Shown: positions 55,018 through 64,000, counted from the first letter of the stretch. The stretch is 64,000 bases of DNA from Eutreptiella sp. 'Long Island Sound 2002' (GCA_964036045.1 OZ038395.1:7146755-7210754), one strand, 5' to 3'. Notes: generated by a model not told the origin, from the letters alone. Program-made: numbers and translations.

Positions 55018-55978
55018 GTGTAGCCGTAGCGTTAAAGTAGGGTTGCTTAAAACGCTTAGGCTTGTTTATAACTCGCAATAGGGTTGTTTTGTGTTCGCTT
55101 CACTTCGGCATTCAAACGATGCATGGTGAGTAAGATAGGTAAGCCCAGGAGGAACTCACCTCCTGGTTGAGTCAGTGTGGTTATGGTCTCGCCTCCCTTC
55201 CCTGCATGCGTGCACACGATGCATTAAAGGGATTTGACAGTAGGCCACGCGCTGTGCACGCGGTATGAACCCTTGCCAGGTTACCCAGGGCTTCGCCCTA
55301 CGTTCCATAAGGGAACGGGCGAAGTCCTTAAGCTTGCTTGCTTGCAACCTGGTTCAGGAACAGTGTATTATAGGGCACACTAAGAAGCGTATAATACGTG
55401 GAGTGTGTCTTGGTTCCTCCGTCTTGAACCCAGTCCATTGGCCTCTGTTGTACAGGTGGGAGAGGTACAGGGTGATTGGTGCAGTCCCTTGAGCCGTGCT
55501 AAAGTATACGGCGCTGATCACACAATCAAATGACTGCGCCTCAGCCAGGAGTGGCGAGGGCAGTTCGACTCCATCGACATCCGCGCTGTGCACGCAACAA
55601 GAGCACCCCTTCCCTCCAAGCCCTAGCAGGGAAACGTGTTGTGACGTCCCTGTTAGGCCACAGTTGCTTAGCAGCGCTGTGTTCTCTTGTCTTCTCAACA
55701 GGAGAGTCATTAGGACACATGAGACCTTTGCCGTCGCAACGCCCAGTAGAGTGTGGGTGTAGGAGTGGTAGTCCTGCGTGGGGGCTTGAGCCAGTTGCAG
55801 TAGCGCTTGCCCACCAGGATGGTGCCATTGTAGGGTGTGTAGGACCTGTAGTGCGTGTGTCACTGTCCCACCCGTTTCCTGCAATTTTAGCAGGGTTGGT
55901 GGGCTAAGGCAGTGGTTAGGTCAGCGTTTTGGCCACTTAGCAAAATGGCGTTTTCATGGCTTCATAGCTTTTGGCCAC
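55018..55978 (-). repeat. LTR-type relic related to the LTR of the downstream gypsy element
   Basis: Colinear with about 58185-59242, the region downstream of the gypsy ORF. Shared blocks include GTATTATAGGGCACACT, GAGTGTGNCTTGGTTCCTCC, TTGCTTAGCAGCGCTGTGTT, GGAGTGGTAGTCCTGCGTGG and CATAGCTTTTGGCCACCCCT. Divergence is substantial, so this is a separate, older insertion of the same or a sister family. Several inverted-repeat stems are preserved by paired changes (see findings). The element's sense is minus, as for the gypsy ORF. Confidence 0.75.
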
Positions 55979-56165
55979 CCCTCCCTTTAGTAGTCAGGTG
56001 AAAGTGCTGCCCTGGGTCGTTGATGGTGCCGGAGGGCTCGGGGCCGGCAAGACCAGTGGGGCAGGCACGCGAGGAGTCTCCCTGAACGTTGCTATTGGGG
56101 GTAGAACCGGATACTCGGACACCAACGGAGGCGAGAGCAGCAACAACTGAGGCAAGGTCCATGCT
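55979..56165 (-). other. Residual internal segment beside the LTR relic
   Basis: Beyond the polypurine-type tract (minus strand AAGGGAGGGG) the relic keeps about 190 bases that do not resemble the gypsy 3' region at 59.25-59.5 kb. A 66-codon minus-strand frame starts here (MDLASVVAALASVGV). It could be the tail of a gag gene or of a related non-autonomous element. No domain is identifiable. Confidence 0.35.
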
Positions 56166-58180
56166 GATTGTGGTCCGGCAGAAAATCCCAGTCTATGAAG
56201 AAAATTGATGCGGATTATTCTAAATACATCTGAGTGTCCAACACTGTCTGAAAAGATTTAAATAATCCAATTATGTAAAAGTGTTTGGCCGATCTGGCCC
56301 GCGAGCGCGCGTCAGCGGCAAATGGCGATTCCAGCTAAAATAGCGGAACGCGGCGGATTTACGGGAAATGGACCGCGAGATCAAATCCGGCATATCAGAA
56401 ATATATAGGAAATATCCAGAAAAGTTTATAGTGTTTTCAGCACTGTGTTTTTGCTTCTCCTGCTGCTGGTTGTTGCTGTAGGGTGTCCTGCTGCTGGTTT
56501 TGGATGATGAAAAGCTTTTGTTTGTTGAAATACAGTAAAGCCTACTCAATCCAGGATAGCCCAAGCCAATAGTATGCAAGGAGAAGGTAATTCAGGATCA
56601 AAGCATGAAGGGCTGCAGTGTAAACAGTGAAAGATGATTAGGTATTCACAGAAACTGCAACTCAGGATACAAATGAATGCATATTCACAGAGATAGCTGA
56701 AATGTTTTGGGAAAAGAGTTAGAAAACTGCCTCAGGATCACTCTCTCTCCATAGTGCCATCTTAGGAGATGTGCACTCTTTGTTTTGGCTCCCATATGTG
56801 CTGAGGTGGCATGGTATGTGGCGATGAGGTCACTGCCATGTCACATGGGATCTTCCTACTTAGTTGGGATCTTCCTACTTAGTTAGGCTGACCAGGAATT
56901 GAACCCAGGACCTCTCAAAAAGAGGTGCCTAACCCCCTATGGTGCATACCACTAGGGCAGATAAGTATTCATGGAAAAACATAGATAAATTCATAGGCTC
57001 TACCTTAGGTATGTCAGTGCTCAGTCAACTCAGGAAATGATGTTTTACTTCTGATTGAAAGGGGATTAAGGGGTCCACTCCATATCCTGATTGGGTGTTT
57101 GGTTCCATAGGTCAAAATGTGTTCTCACCACTTTTGGCTGGACCAATACTAAGATAAAAATGCATGGATGCTCAGTGCATCTCTAATACAACTAGAGTAT
57201 GTCCCAAAGCAATGGAAAAGCACTTTTTCTTACTCCCCCCTTGTGCTGTGGTGGCCACCACTGTCGCATTTTAGGAAAAAGGGAATTTTTCTTGGCCTTT
57301 CCTTGGTTTCCACATCTACTTTAAAATACCTACAGTCTCCCTCACACTGAAAAATGGGCGCTCACCATGGCTGGCGTCCTTTTGCTGCTCTGATTGTACA
57401 GTTTCCTACAGAAGACTCAGCGCTCTTGGCGCTGCCGGGGCTCCTGTGGCTTGGTTGGGTTAGATTGGGAGCATGCCAAACATGTGCATATGCATCCCTT
57501 CCTCCAAGACGCAGCGTCGACACAACCCAAACGCAAGACACATTATACACACTCGCATGGGTTCTCGTAAACCTGCTGGCGACCTGTGACCTGTCTTAGG
57601 GCGTAGGGAGTCGAAAAGAAATTAATTTGCCCCTTGGTGGGGTCTTGGTTCTGCTCAGTCTCTCCAGACACCTGCGTTTCGGCCCGAACACGGCCTACTC
57701 AGCGAGGCTGCGCGTGGGTATCTGCAGAGGCAGGAATGGGAGAATTATGGACGAATCCACGCAAAAACGAAGCGACGACACCAAAATCCGTCAAATGACG
57801 CCGCCGAATTTTTCTGAAACGACACACCTGAGCAGAATCCAATTGTGCATCTTCAGCACATTTTTACAGAAATTATAGTCATCTCTGGATTTTTTTAAGT
57901 CCAGAAATTCATACGCATAAAATGGCGGCGCGCAGGAGCGGCTCCTAGCGAAGCGCCGGAAAATGGAAAAATAATGGAATTATAAACGTATGTATCACGT
58001 AGTCTTGAAAATGACGAGACACACATTAATAAACAAACATACAGATTCCACCCACACTAATAGAAGCTTCAAAAATTCAAGAATTCGAAAATCAATTGAA
58101 AAGACTTCAATGAATCAGGTATAAACTACAGGTATGCTCGTCTTGCATGCCGCATACACATTGCTCGTCTCGAGTCTCCG
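56166..58180. other. No recognised gene
   Basis: Contains the tRNA-like unit listed separately and a 20-bp tandem duplication of GGGATCTTCCTACTTAGTT at about 56847-56886. Nothing else is supported. Confidence 0.45.
56888..56961 (-). ncRNA. tRNA-like sequence (SINE head) on the minus strand
   Basis: On the minus strand an A-box-like CTAGTGGTATGCACC is followed by ACCTCTTTTTGAGAGGT, an anticodon-arm-like hairpin, and the B box GGTTCAATTCC inside CCTGGGTTCAATTCCTGG. An extra stretch, GGGGGTTAGGC, separates the parts, and the ends do not form a full acceptor stem. It is similar in style to the unit at 41.0 kb (both start CCCTAGTGG). Likely tRNA-derived. Confidence 0.5.
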
Positions 58181-58184
58181 TGAC

Positions 58185-59242
58185 CGAGTCGTGTAGCAGC
58201 GTTAACAACGATAACCACTATAGGACGCGGTAGAGGGATTGATTGGAAAGATTGCAGATGATTAGCGGTCAGATCAGGGTGATTAGTCATACACACAAGT
58301 GCATAGCAACGTTCTTCGCGTGCGCCCCTTTTGTTTTCTCTCCTTGCTCCACTTCCCAGCGGTAGGTAAGGTAGGTACGCCCAGGCGGGGCCACCCCCTG
58401 CTGGAGTCAAGATTGTTGTGGAGATGGGCAGGTTTGCCCACGTGATTGTGCATAGTCGTGCATGCACACACGCATTAAAGGGTAGGCCACGCGAAGTGCG
58501 CACGGTAAACCTTGTTTAGGCTACCCAGGGGCTCCTCGGTACGTTCTTTAAGAGAACCTGTGGAGTCCCTTAACGCTTGCTTGCTTGATAAGGGTAGCTG
58601 CTCCATGCAGCGTGTTTGCGGACAGCGTATTATAGGGCACACTGAGAAGGGTATAATACCTGGAGTGTGCCTTGGTTCCTCCGCCGCAAACGCCCTTTCA
58701 TTTGCCTTTGTTTTACAGGTGGGCAGGTAGGGTGAGTGGTGCAGCAGCATTTTTTTTTTATGCCCTGCTAAACAGGGGCGCCGATCACACAAACAAGTAA
58801 CTCCGCTCCGCCTGTGGCAGAGCAGGGAGTCCGACTTCATCGACATCTGCGCCTTGCACACGAGAGCACTCCTTCCCTCCAAGCCCTTGCAGGGGAAACG
58901 CGTTGTGGCGTCCCCTGTGAGGCCACAGTTGCTTAGCAGCGCTGTGTTCTCTTGTCATTTCACAGGTGGGTCGCTAGGACCCTCGAGAACTTTCTCTTCG
59001 CAACGCCAAGTAGAGCGTGCGTGTAGGAGTGGTAGTCCTGCGTGGGGGCTAGAGCCAGTTGCCCAGCGCTCGCCCACCAGGATGGTGCCACTGTAGGGTG
59101 TGTAGGACCTGTAGGGGGCGTGTCACTGTCCCACCCTTTTCCTGCAATTTTAGCTGGGTTGGTGGGCTGTGACAGTGGGTTAGGTTAGTGTTTTTGGCCA
59201 CATAGCAAACAGGCGTTTTGCATGCCTTCATAGCTTTTGGCC
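58185..59242 (-). repeat. Probable 3' LTR of the gypsy retrotransposon
   Basis: It lies just downstream of the gypsy ORF on the minus strand. It begins, in sense orientation, with TGGCCAAAAG directly after the purine tract AGGGAGGGG (complement of 59239-59250), which is where a 3' LTR should start after its polypurine tract. It is homologous to the relic at 55.0-56.0 kb. CTATAATAC on the minus strand near 58627-58635 is a possible TATA element. The downstream boundary is approximate, because the 5' LTR lies outside the window and cannot be compared. Confidence 0.65.
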
Positions 59243-59250
59243 ACCCCTCC
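59238..59250 (-). promoter_or_regulatory. Candidate polypurine tract for plus-strand priming
   Basis: The minus strand reads AGGGAGGGG immediately before TGGCC. Its position between the pol ORF and the LTR-homologous region fits the polypurine tract of LTR retrotransposons. The 55-kb relic has the same tract in the same place. Confidence 0.5.
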
Positions 59251-59509
59251 CTGTAGTAGACAGGTAGGTAGGGAAAACAATACCTGGATTGACACTCTGG
59301 GTATTCCCCCAAGGTTTTGCGCCAGCACAGAAATTGGGCGCATAGGGGAGGGGAGACCCGGGGCGTACCCCGTGGCATCAATAAGCCAACCCTCCAGGTT
59401 CAGCAAGGGCGCAGACTTGGGTATAATTAGGACACCACTTCTGCGGCTTGCTCTCAGGACCTTAGGACTAGCACACTCACACATACGCTTTGGCAGGTAA
59501 GGGTAAGGT

Positions 59510-62500
59510 TCAGTCCCTAGCTTTATTCTTGGAGGCAAGCATCTCAGCGAGCCTCAACAACTCACCAAGGTTGTTCTGGGACAAGTAGTCAACCAGAACT
59601 GAGTTTAGGCGACCCTCAGGTAGAACAAATGCAGAGAAGGGCTCCCAGGTGGCCTCTTCGACTCCAAACCCTTCCCAGAGGGTGAGGAAGCGCCAACCCT
59701 GGCGATAGCGGTGGCGTAGGACAGACTTCACTAGGTAGAAGCCCTCCTTAGCCATCTCCTCGGCGTTCATGTCGGGGAGTTCACCTTCAACTTCCATAGG
59801 GCTGGCAGCCCCTTGTAGGTCCAGAGCGGCGATTTCCTCGTCGTTCAGCTCCCACTCCTCCCCACAGAGGTCTTCAGGATCATGGTAGCGCTTCAGGTGT
59901 TGAGCGGCGCACACCAGGGTCCCCCCTAGACGGGGAGAACACCGCACGGTGATACGGTGTCCATCCACAGATAGGATCTTGTACGGCCCGAAGTATGGGT
60001 CATCGCTGGTAGAGCGTGGCCAGGCGGGTAGTCGACTGTGGTGCACCAGCACCCAGTCCCCTTCTTGGTAGGTGGCCGGTACACGGTGCTTGTTCTTCTT
60101 GTTCCACTGACGCTCCCTCACTCTCTGGAGCATAGCCTTGGCCTTGTCCACCTTCGCTTGTTGCTCTTGGACCCATTCACCCACAGAAGAATGGGTGTCC
60201 TCTGGATAGGGGGCATGTAGAAACCATGCCGGGCGCCCCATGAATAGCTCGTGTGGCGAGTAGCCAGTAGCTGAACTCTCTTGGGAGTTCATCATCAAGG
60301 ATATGACGGGGAGTAGTCTCACCCAGTCTCTGGTGCGTTCAGTTTTGCACCATATCCTGACGTTCTCCTTCAGGACACGAATCTGTCGCTCACATAGGGG
60401 GTTGCTCGTGTGAGAGTAGGGAATCCCCGTAGATACCTGGACATTGAGGGACCTCAGGACCCTCTTGTACCAGCCAGTATCTGAGCGTACTCGTACGTCC
60501 TCATCGGAGTTGATCTCCTTGGGCGCCCCATAGACACAAAACCACTCCTCCAGGAGTATCTTGATAGTCTCCTCTCCGGTAATGTGCTTGGTACATGGGA
60601 ACACCCTGGTAAACCTGGTCAACCCACAGGTTACCACGAGGGCGAAGTCATAGCCCCCGAACTTCGGCATCTCCGTGTAGTCTACGTATAGAACACTGTT
60701 AGCACAGTGAGGGATGGGCAGGGTCGAGTAGAGACCTCTGTCCCTGATATCCCCTGGTTTACAGGACCTGCACGGGCACTTGTCCACGATAGGCAGGAGC
60801 GTCTTCCGCAGCTGGTCGTCAGTCCACGTAGTGTGGAACCACTGCTTGAACAGCCTCAGGGTACGGTCAGCACCCACATGACCACTGGACTCATGGGTCC
60901 ACTTCAGCAGCGCTGGGACTCGGTCACTAGGCACCACGATGCGGTCCTCGTGCCAGAGGTAGCTCTTGTCCCGCTTCCACTGGTCTTGGTTGACCAGGAG
61001 GGGTTCCAGGCGTTTCTCCAGGCGCCGGTAGATATCCCCAAACTCCTGTAGGTACTCCGATTGTTGGAGTCCATCCAGGGGGCGTATCATGGTCATGTTC
61101 AGGTCCAGGTGTACGTCCATACGGCTGAACGCTTCCTTAGCCAGCGCTTCAGACCGGGCACCAATCAGGGCGTCGAAGTTGTTGCGGCTGATGTAGTCGG
61201 CACACTCGTTCTTCACTCCCTGGATATGGTGTACCGTCAGCCGTAGTTGACTGAGGTAGGTCCACCAGCGACGTAGCTTGGCCTTCTCAGGTGGGGGGCC
61301 CTTCTGGAAACTGCGGACCGGTTCTTGGTCGCATAGCCAGACCACAGGGTTACTCCCCAACAGTCGTGCTTGTGAGGATAGCACCAGCATACCCGCGAGC
61401 AGTTCCTGCTCATAGGTAGAGTAGTTCCCCCTGGCCTGGTTCCACTTCCAGTTCCAGTGGCCCAGAGGTACTAGGACCCACTTGTCGTCAGGGTAGCTGT
61501 GCTTGAGGGTTCCATCTCGGTTGAGACCTTCCGTCCCCCATTGGGAAATGGCCGAGTCGAACTCCTCCTTCTCTAGTGCTTGCCACTGGAACAACGTTCC
61601 ACCACCGCCCACATTGCTGGCGTCGGTCACCAGGATAATCTCCCATTGTGCCCTAGGCACGCCCAAGCACTTAGCGTTGGCTACCTTGTCTTTGAGCTCG
61701 TCAAACGCTTGTTGCTCTTGTGGGCCCCAGCGCCAAGTAGTACTCTTCTTGATCAAGTCAGTCAGTACCGCGCTGGTGTAGGTGAAGTTTTTGATGTGGC
61801 GGCGATAGAAGTTGCACGCCCCAATGAAACTGCGTACATCATGAAGTCCTTTCTTGGGGTCTTCGTGTCGTACCTTGGCATCCATCAGGGGTTTGGCCTT
61901 AGAGGCCGCTGGGGTCCACCACCCATAGCCAACGTCAAACCCCAGGTACTGCATGGTCTCCTGCATGAACTCACACTTCTCCAGCTTGAGTCGTGTGTGG
62001 TTCTCCTGGCAGACCGCAAAGAACTCACCCAAGAGGATTAGGTGATCCTCCTGGGTATTGGTCCCGAGGCATACATCGTCGATGTGAGCCTCCATCTGGG
62101 CCCCACGGGATATGAGCTCCTGCACCTTAGGTCTCCTTCGTAGGATGGACAAGATCTTGTTCATCAGCTCTTGGAACAGAGCGGGTGCGTTAGCCACGCC
62201 GAATGGCATGACCTTCCACTTGAATACCCTCCCCTGAGGGGTGATGAAGGCCAGTAGTTCCTGCGCGTTGGGCGTCAGGTCCACTTGCCAGAATCCACTT
62301 CGCTTGTCCATCTTGGTCTTGTAGCGACAGGAGGCTATCTTCTCCAGGGTAGACTCCATATTGGGAATGGACCCTGAGTGGTTCAACGTCTTCTTGTTCA
62401 GCTCTCCATAGTCCACTACCAGCCGTTTGGCTGTAGACCCAGGTTTAGCCACCAGGAAACAGGGGCTGCAGTGTAGGGGGTAGTCCCCATCCTTGTACTC

Positions 62501-63988
62501 CAGGACTAGGCCAGCGTCGATACATTCTTGTATCTGTCGCTCAATCTCGTCGGCCTGCTCTTTAGGAGCTGGATAGGGTCTCCTCCGGATCTTGTGACCC
62601 ACGAACTCGGGTTTCAGCTTGAGGTCCATCTGTACCAGCTTGTCGCATGAGGCTGGAGGGGGTAGTTCTCCGAACACCTCCAGATAGGTCCTTATCAGCT
62701 TTTGTACCCGCGGGTCCAGTACCTTGATCTTGTCCTCCATATCCTCGTCGGAGTGTAAGTTGCTTGCCCCTTGAATAGAAGTCGGGAGGTGGTCCTCCAC
62801 CGACTCTTCGCCCGCGGTAGCATCCTTCAGCCCTTGGTAGGCATACAGAAGGTCTTGCTCAACCATCTCCGGTGGACGATGGCAACATAGCCACGCTTTA
62901 GGGGGTTCACATACACATTCCTCCGAGAGGTCGTCCTCATCTGGGGTCCTCACATGGGCACCCCATACGCTCTTCATGAGCTTGAGATCTACCTCCCTTT
63001 GCCAGGTGGTGATCTTCTGTTCGAGGTCCTCCTTCAGTTGGGATAGGTCTCCCATACGTCCTTGCTTCAGTGGCCACGAGCTGCGGGTAGGCTTCGCGTA
63101 GCATAGCTTTTTCGCCACCAACTTCCTCTTGGAATCCACATACTCCCTGAGCCTGGATCGAGGGTCCAGCTCTTCGTCCACGGGGTCTTCCACCCTCATG
63201 GAGAGTAGGGGTTTTAGTGGGGCGACGTACTCGGCGTTCTCCACTTCTTCCACCGCAGTCTGCACGAAGAAGGCGTCGTGCTCAGTTTCGTCGTCTGAGT
63301 GGATAGAGCTAGGTAGCTCAGATAGTCCACACTCAGAGACTCCATCAGGAACAGGTACATGACAGGGAGAGTTGGGGGCGTTGGTGTCAGTCACGACGTA
63401 CTCATCTCCTCCGGGCGTAGTTTCAACAGCATCTCGAGGTCGTAGACGATCCTTCAAGTCACCCAAGGCGAGTCCATCGCTTTCTCGTTGTATAGCCTGG
63501 ACCAGAGTAGGGTCCAGGTCTTCCCAGGGGATGGTGGTAAGACTTCCGTCCACCACGCTGAGCATACTCCCCCATCCGGGCTTCCCAATGGGCGTCTTGC
63601 GTCCCAGAGGCACGTAGATGGCCTCATCAGGTAACCGCACAGAGCTGATAGTCAGCTTGTCAAGGAGGGTTCGCCAGTACTCGTTGCCCCCATGGGCTCC
63701 CCAATCGGGGGAACACAGGACCATACGGGAACGTTCCAAGGCCACCTTGGTCAGCACCTTCCCCAGTTCACTGAATCTGGGGTTCCCGTAGGCCATCCCG
63801 AAAGAGGGCCAGTAAAATTTGTAGCTGCAGTTCTTCCCCTTGCTGCAGTATAGGTCCAGTACATGCTGCTTGTCGCTGGCGAACAGTTCCACACTTAGGT
63901 CTTCTCGAGAGTAACCCAACTCCTTCAGACCTTGGTTTAGGACTTCCCCCAATAGTTGATAGTCCTCAGTTTTGGAGGCCGCCATCAT
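59510..63988 (-). CDS. Ty3/gypsy polyprotein: Dam-like domain, RT, RNase H, integrase, chromodomain
   Basis: 1492 codons without a break. The first 150 residues (VELFASDKQHVLDLY, MAYGNPRFSELGKVLTK, MVLCSPDWG) resemble the Dam-methylase-like domain known from DIRS-type elements. RT spans about residues 470-690 with catalytic HIDDV near 636. RNase H follows (LVTDAS near 788, YSTYEQELLAG, ECADYISR). Integrase has a His/Cys finger (HESSGH ... CPCRSC) and the DDE triad VDYTEMP, INSDED and LCERQI near residues 1101, 1160 and 1197. GPYKILSVDG is the GPY/F-type module, and SVLRHRYRQGWRFLTLWEGF with ATWEP is a chromodomain near 1420-1470. No aspartic protease or gag is evident. The frame is open upstream of ATG to the window edge, so the N-terminus may be longer. 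Intact, so probably recent. Confidence 0.9.
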   Translation of the reverse strand: MMAASKTEDYQLLGEVLNQGLKELGYSREDLSVELFASDKQHVLDLYCSKGKNCSYKFYWPSFGMAYGNPRFSELGKVLTKVALERSRMVLCSPDWGAHGGNEYWRTLLDKLTISSVRLPDEAIYVPLGRKTPIGKPGWGSMLSVVDGSLTTIPWEDLDPTLVQAIQRESDGLALGDLKDRLRPRDAVETTPGGDEYVVTDTNAPNSPCHVPVPDGVSECGLSELPSSIHSDDETEHDAFFVQTAVEEVENAEYVAPLKPLLSMRVEDPVDEELDPRSRLREYVDSKRKLVAKKLCYAKPTRSSWPLKQGRMGDLSQLKEDLEQKITTWQREVDLKLMKSVWGAHVRTPDEDDLSEECVCEPPKAWLCCHRPPEMVEQDLLYAYQGLKDATAGEESVEDHLPTSIQGASNLHSDEDMEDKIKVLDPRVQKLIRTYLEVFGELPPPASCDKLVQMDLKLKPEFVGHKIRRRPYPAPKEQADEIERQIQECIDAGLVLEYKDGDYPLHCSPCFLVAKPGSTAKRLVVDYGELNKKTLNHSGSIPNMESTLEKIASCRYKTKMDKRSGFWQVDLTPNAQELLAFITPQGRVFKWKVMPFGVANAPALFQELMNKILSILRRRPKVQELISRGAQMEAHIDDVCLGTNTQEDHLILLGEFFAVCQENHTRLKLEKCEFMQETMQYLGFDVGYGWWTPAASKAKPLMDAKVRHEDPKKGLHDVRSFIGACNFYRRHIKNFTYTSAVLTDLIKKSTTWRWGPQEQQAFDELKDKVANAKCLGVPRAQWEIILVTDASNVGGGGTLFQWQALEKEEFDSAISQWGTEGLNRDGTLKHSYPDDKWVLVPLGHWNWKWNQARGNYSTYEQELLAGMLVLSSQARLLGSNPVVWLCDQEPVRSFQKGPPPEKAKLRRWWTYLSQLRLTVHHIQGVKNECADYISRNNFDALIGARSEALAKEAFSRMDVHLDLNMTMIRPLDGLQQSEYLQEFGDIYRRLEKRLEPLLVNQDQWKRDKSYLWHEDRIVVPSDRVPALLKWTHESSGHVGADRTLRLFKQWFHTTWTDDQLRKTLLPIVDKCPCRSCKPGDIRDRGLYSTLPIPHCANSVLYVDYTEMPKFGGYDFALVVTCGLTRFTRVFPCTKHITGEETIKILLEEWFCVYGAPKEINSDEDVRVRSDTGWYKRVLRSLNVQVSTGIPYSHTSNPLCERQIRVLKENVRIWCKTERTRDWVRLLPVISLMMNSQESSATGYSPHELFMGRPAWFLHAPYPEDTHSSVGEWVQEQQAKVDKAKAMLQRVRERQWNKKNKHRVPATYQEGDWVLVHHSRLPAWPRSTSDDPYFGPYKILSVDGHRITVRCSPRLGGTLVCAAQHLKRYHDPEDLCGEEWELNDEEIAALDLQGAASPMEVEGELPDMNAEEMAKEGFYLVKSVLRHRYRQGWRFLTLWEGFGVEEATWEPFSAFVLPEGRLNSVLVDYLSQNNLGELLRLAEMLASKNKARD

Positions 63989-64000
63989 GTTCGAGGGCTC

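Larger units (their letters stand above)
58185..64000 (-). mobile_element. Ty3/gypsy (chromovirus-type) LTR retrotransposon, 5' part beyond the window
   Basis: Composed of the polyprotein ORF, a 3' untranslated stretch (59250-59509), a polypurine tract and a structured 3' LTR. The 5' LTR, primer-binding site and any gag gene would lie past 64000 and are not seen. Chromodomain-bearing gypsy elements direct integration to marked chromatin. That role is established for the family and inferred here. Confidence 0.8.

Overview
This is a stretch of eukaryotic nuclear DNA dominated by mobile elements and repeats. The evidence is GT-AG introns in a recognisable domain gene, a chromodomain Ty3/gypsy retrotransposon, a TA-flanked Tc1/mariner-pogo-type DNA transposon, two RNase H-bearing LINE remnants, tRNA-derived sequences, long (GT)n microsatellites and minisatellites. 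There are no bacterial operons and no rRNA. The host cannot be named from the sequence alone. A large-genome alga or other protist is a reasonable guess, but it is inference. Poly(G)/poly(C) runs of 10-19 bases occur more than thirty times, while poly(A)/poly(T) runs are short, which is an unusual signature.

Layout. 1-5.3 kb is GC-rich, apparently non-coding, with TG microsatellites, G/C runs and GGCGCC hairpins. 7.1-11.1 kb is a decayed LINE (reverse transcriptase, RNase H, CCHC-like finger) ending in an A-run and a 40-bp minisatellite (11.1-11.7 kb). 11.7-14.7 kb holds several plus-strand ORFs, including a Trp/Arg-rich one with a basic C-terminus, possibly LINE-associated. 15-17 kb has degenerate repeats. 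17.2-17.9 kb is bounded by a perfect 16-bp inverted repeat and contains a fragment of a small beta-barrel (Tudor/SH3-like) domain. 18-29 kb is mostly non-coding dispersed repeats, including a 400-bp near-identical direct duplication (24.1 and 28.7 kb) and a tail-to-tail pair of tRNA-like units (27.6 kb). 29.6-36 kb has a few unrecognised ORFs and a Gln/His-rich ORF. 36.8-38.6 kb contains a three-exon gene model with a Schlafen/AlbA_2 domain, the best candidate host gene. 38.8-39.5 kb is a 25-bp satellite with a 175-bp higher-order period. 40.5-41.3 kb has two more tRNA-like units, and 41.65-42.95 kb a Pro/Ala-rich hypothetical gene.

46638-49705 is a complete Tc1/mariner-pogo-like transposon by its ends (TA target site, inverted termini) with a broken transposase that has a catalytic Asp-to-Asn change. 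51.1-53.1 kb is the 3' part of a second LINE whose coding strand is almost free of G. 55.0-56.2 kb is an LTR-type relic related to the LTR of the intact gypsy element that fills 58.2 kb to the right edge on the minus strand. That element has a single 1492-codon ORF: an N-terminal Dam-methylase-like domain, reverse transcriptase, RNase H, integrase and chromodomain.

The most interesting signal is in the LTRs. Two diverged copies preserve several stems by compensatory base changes, which points to a conserved folded RNA in the element's transcript. Other points worth pursuing are the Schlafen-type gene, the shared small beta-barrel domain in two unrelated element remnants, and a dispersed ACGCGGTGYGCGCGCGG-type motif that recurs across different repeats.
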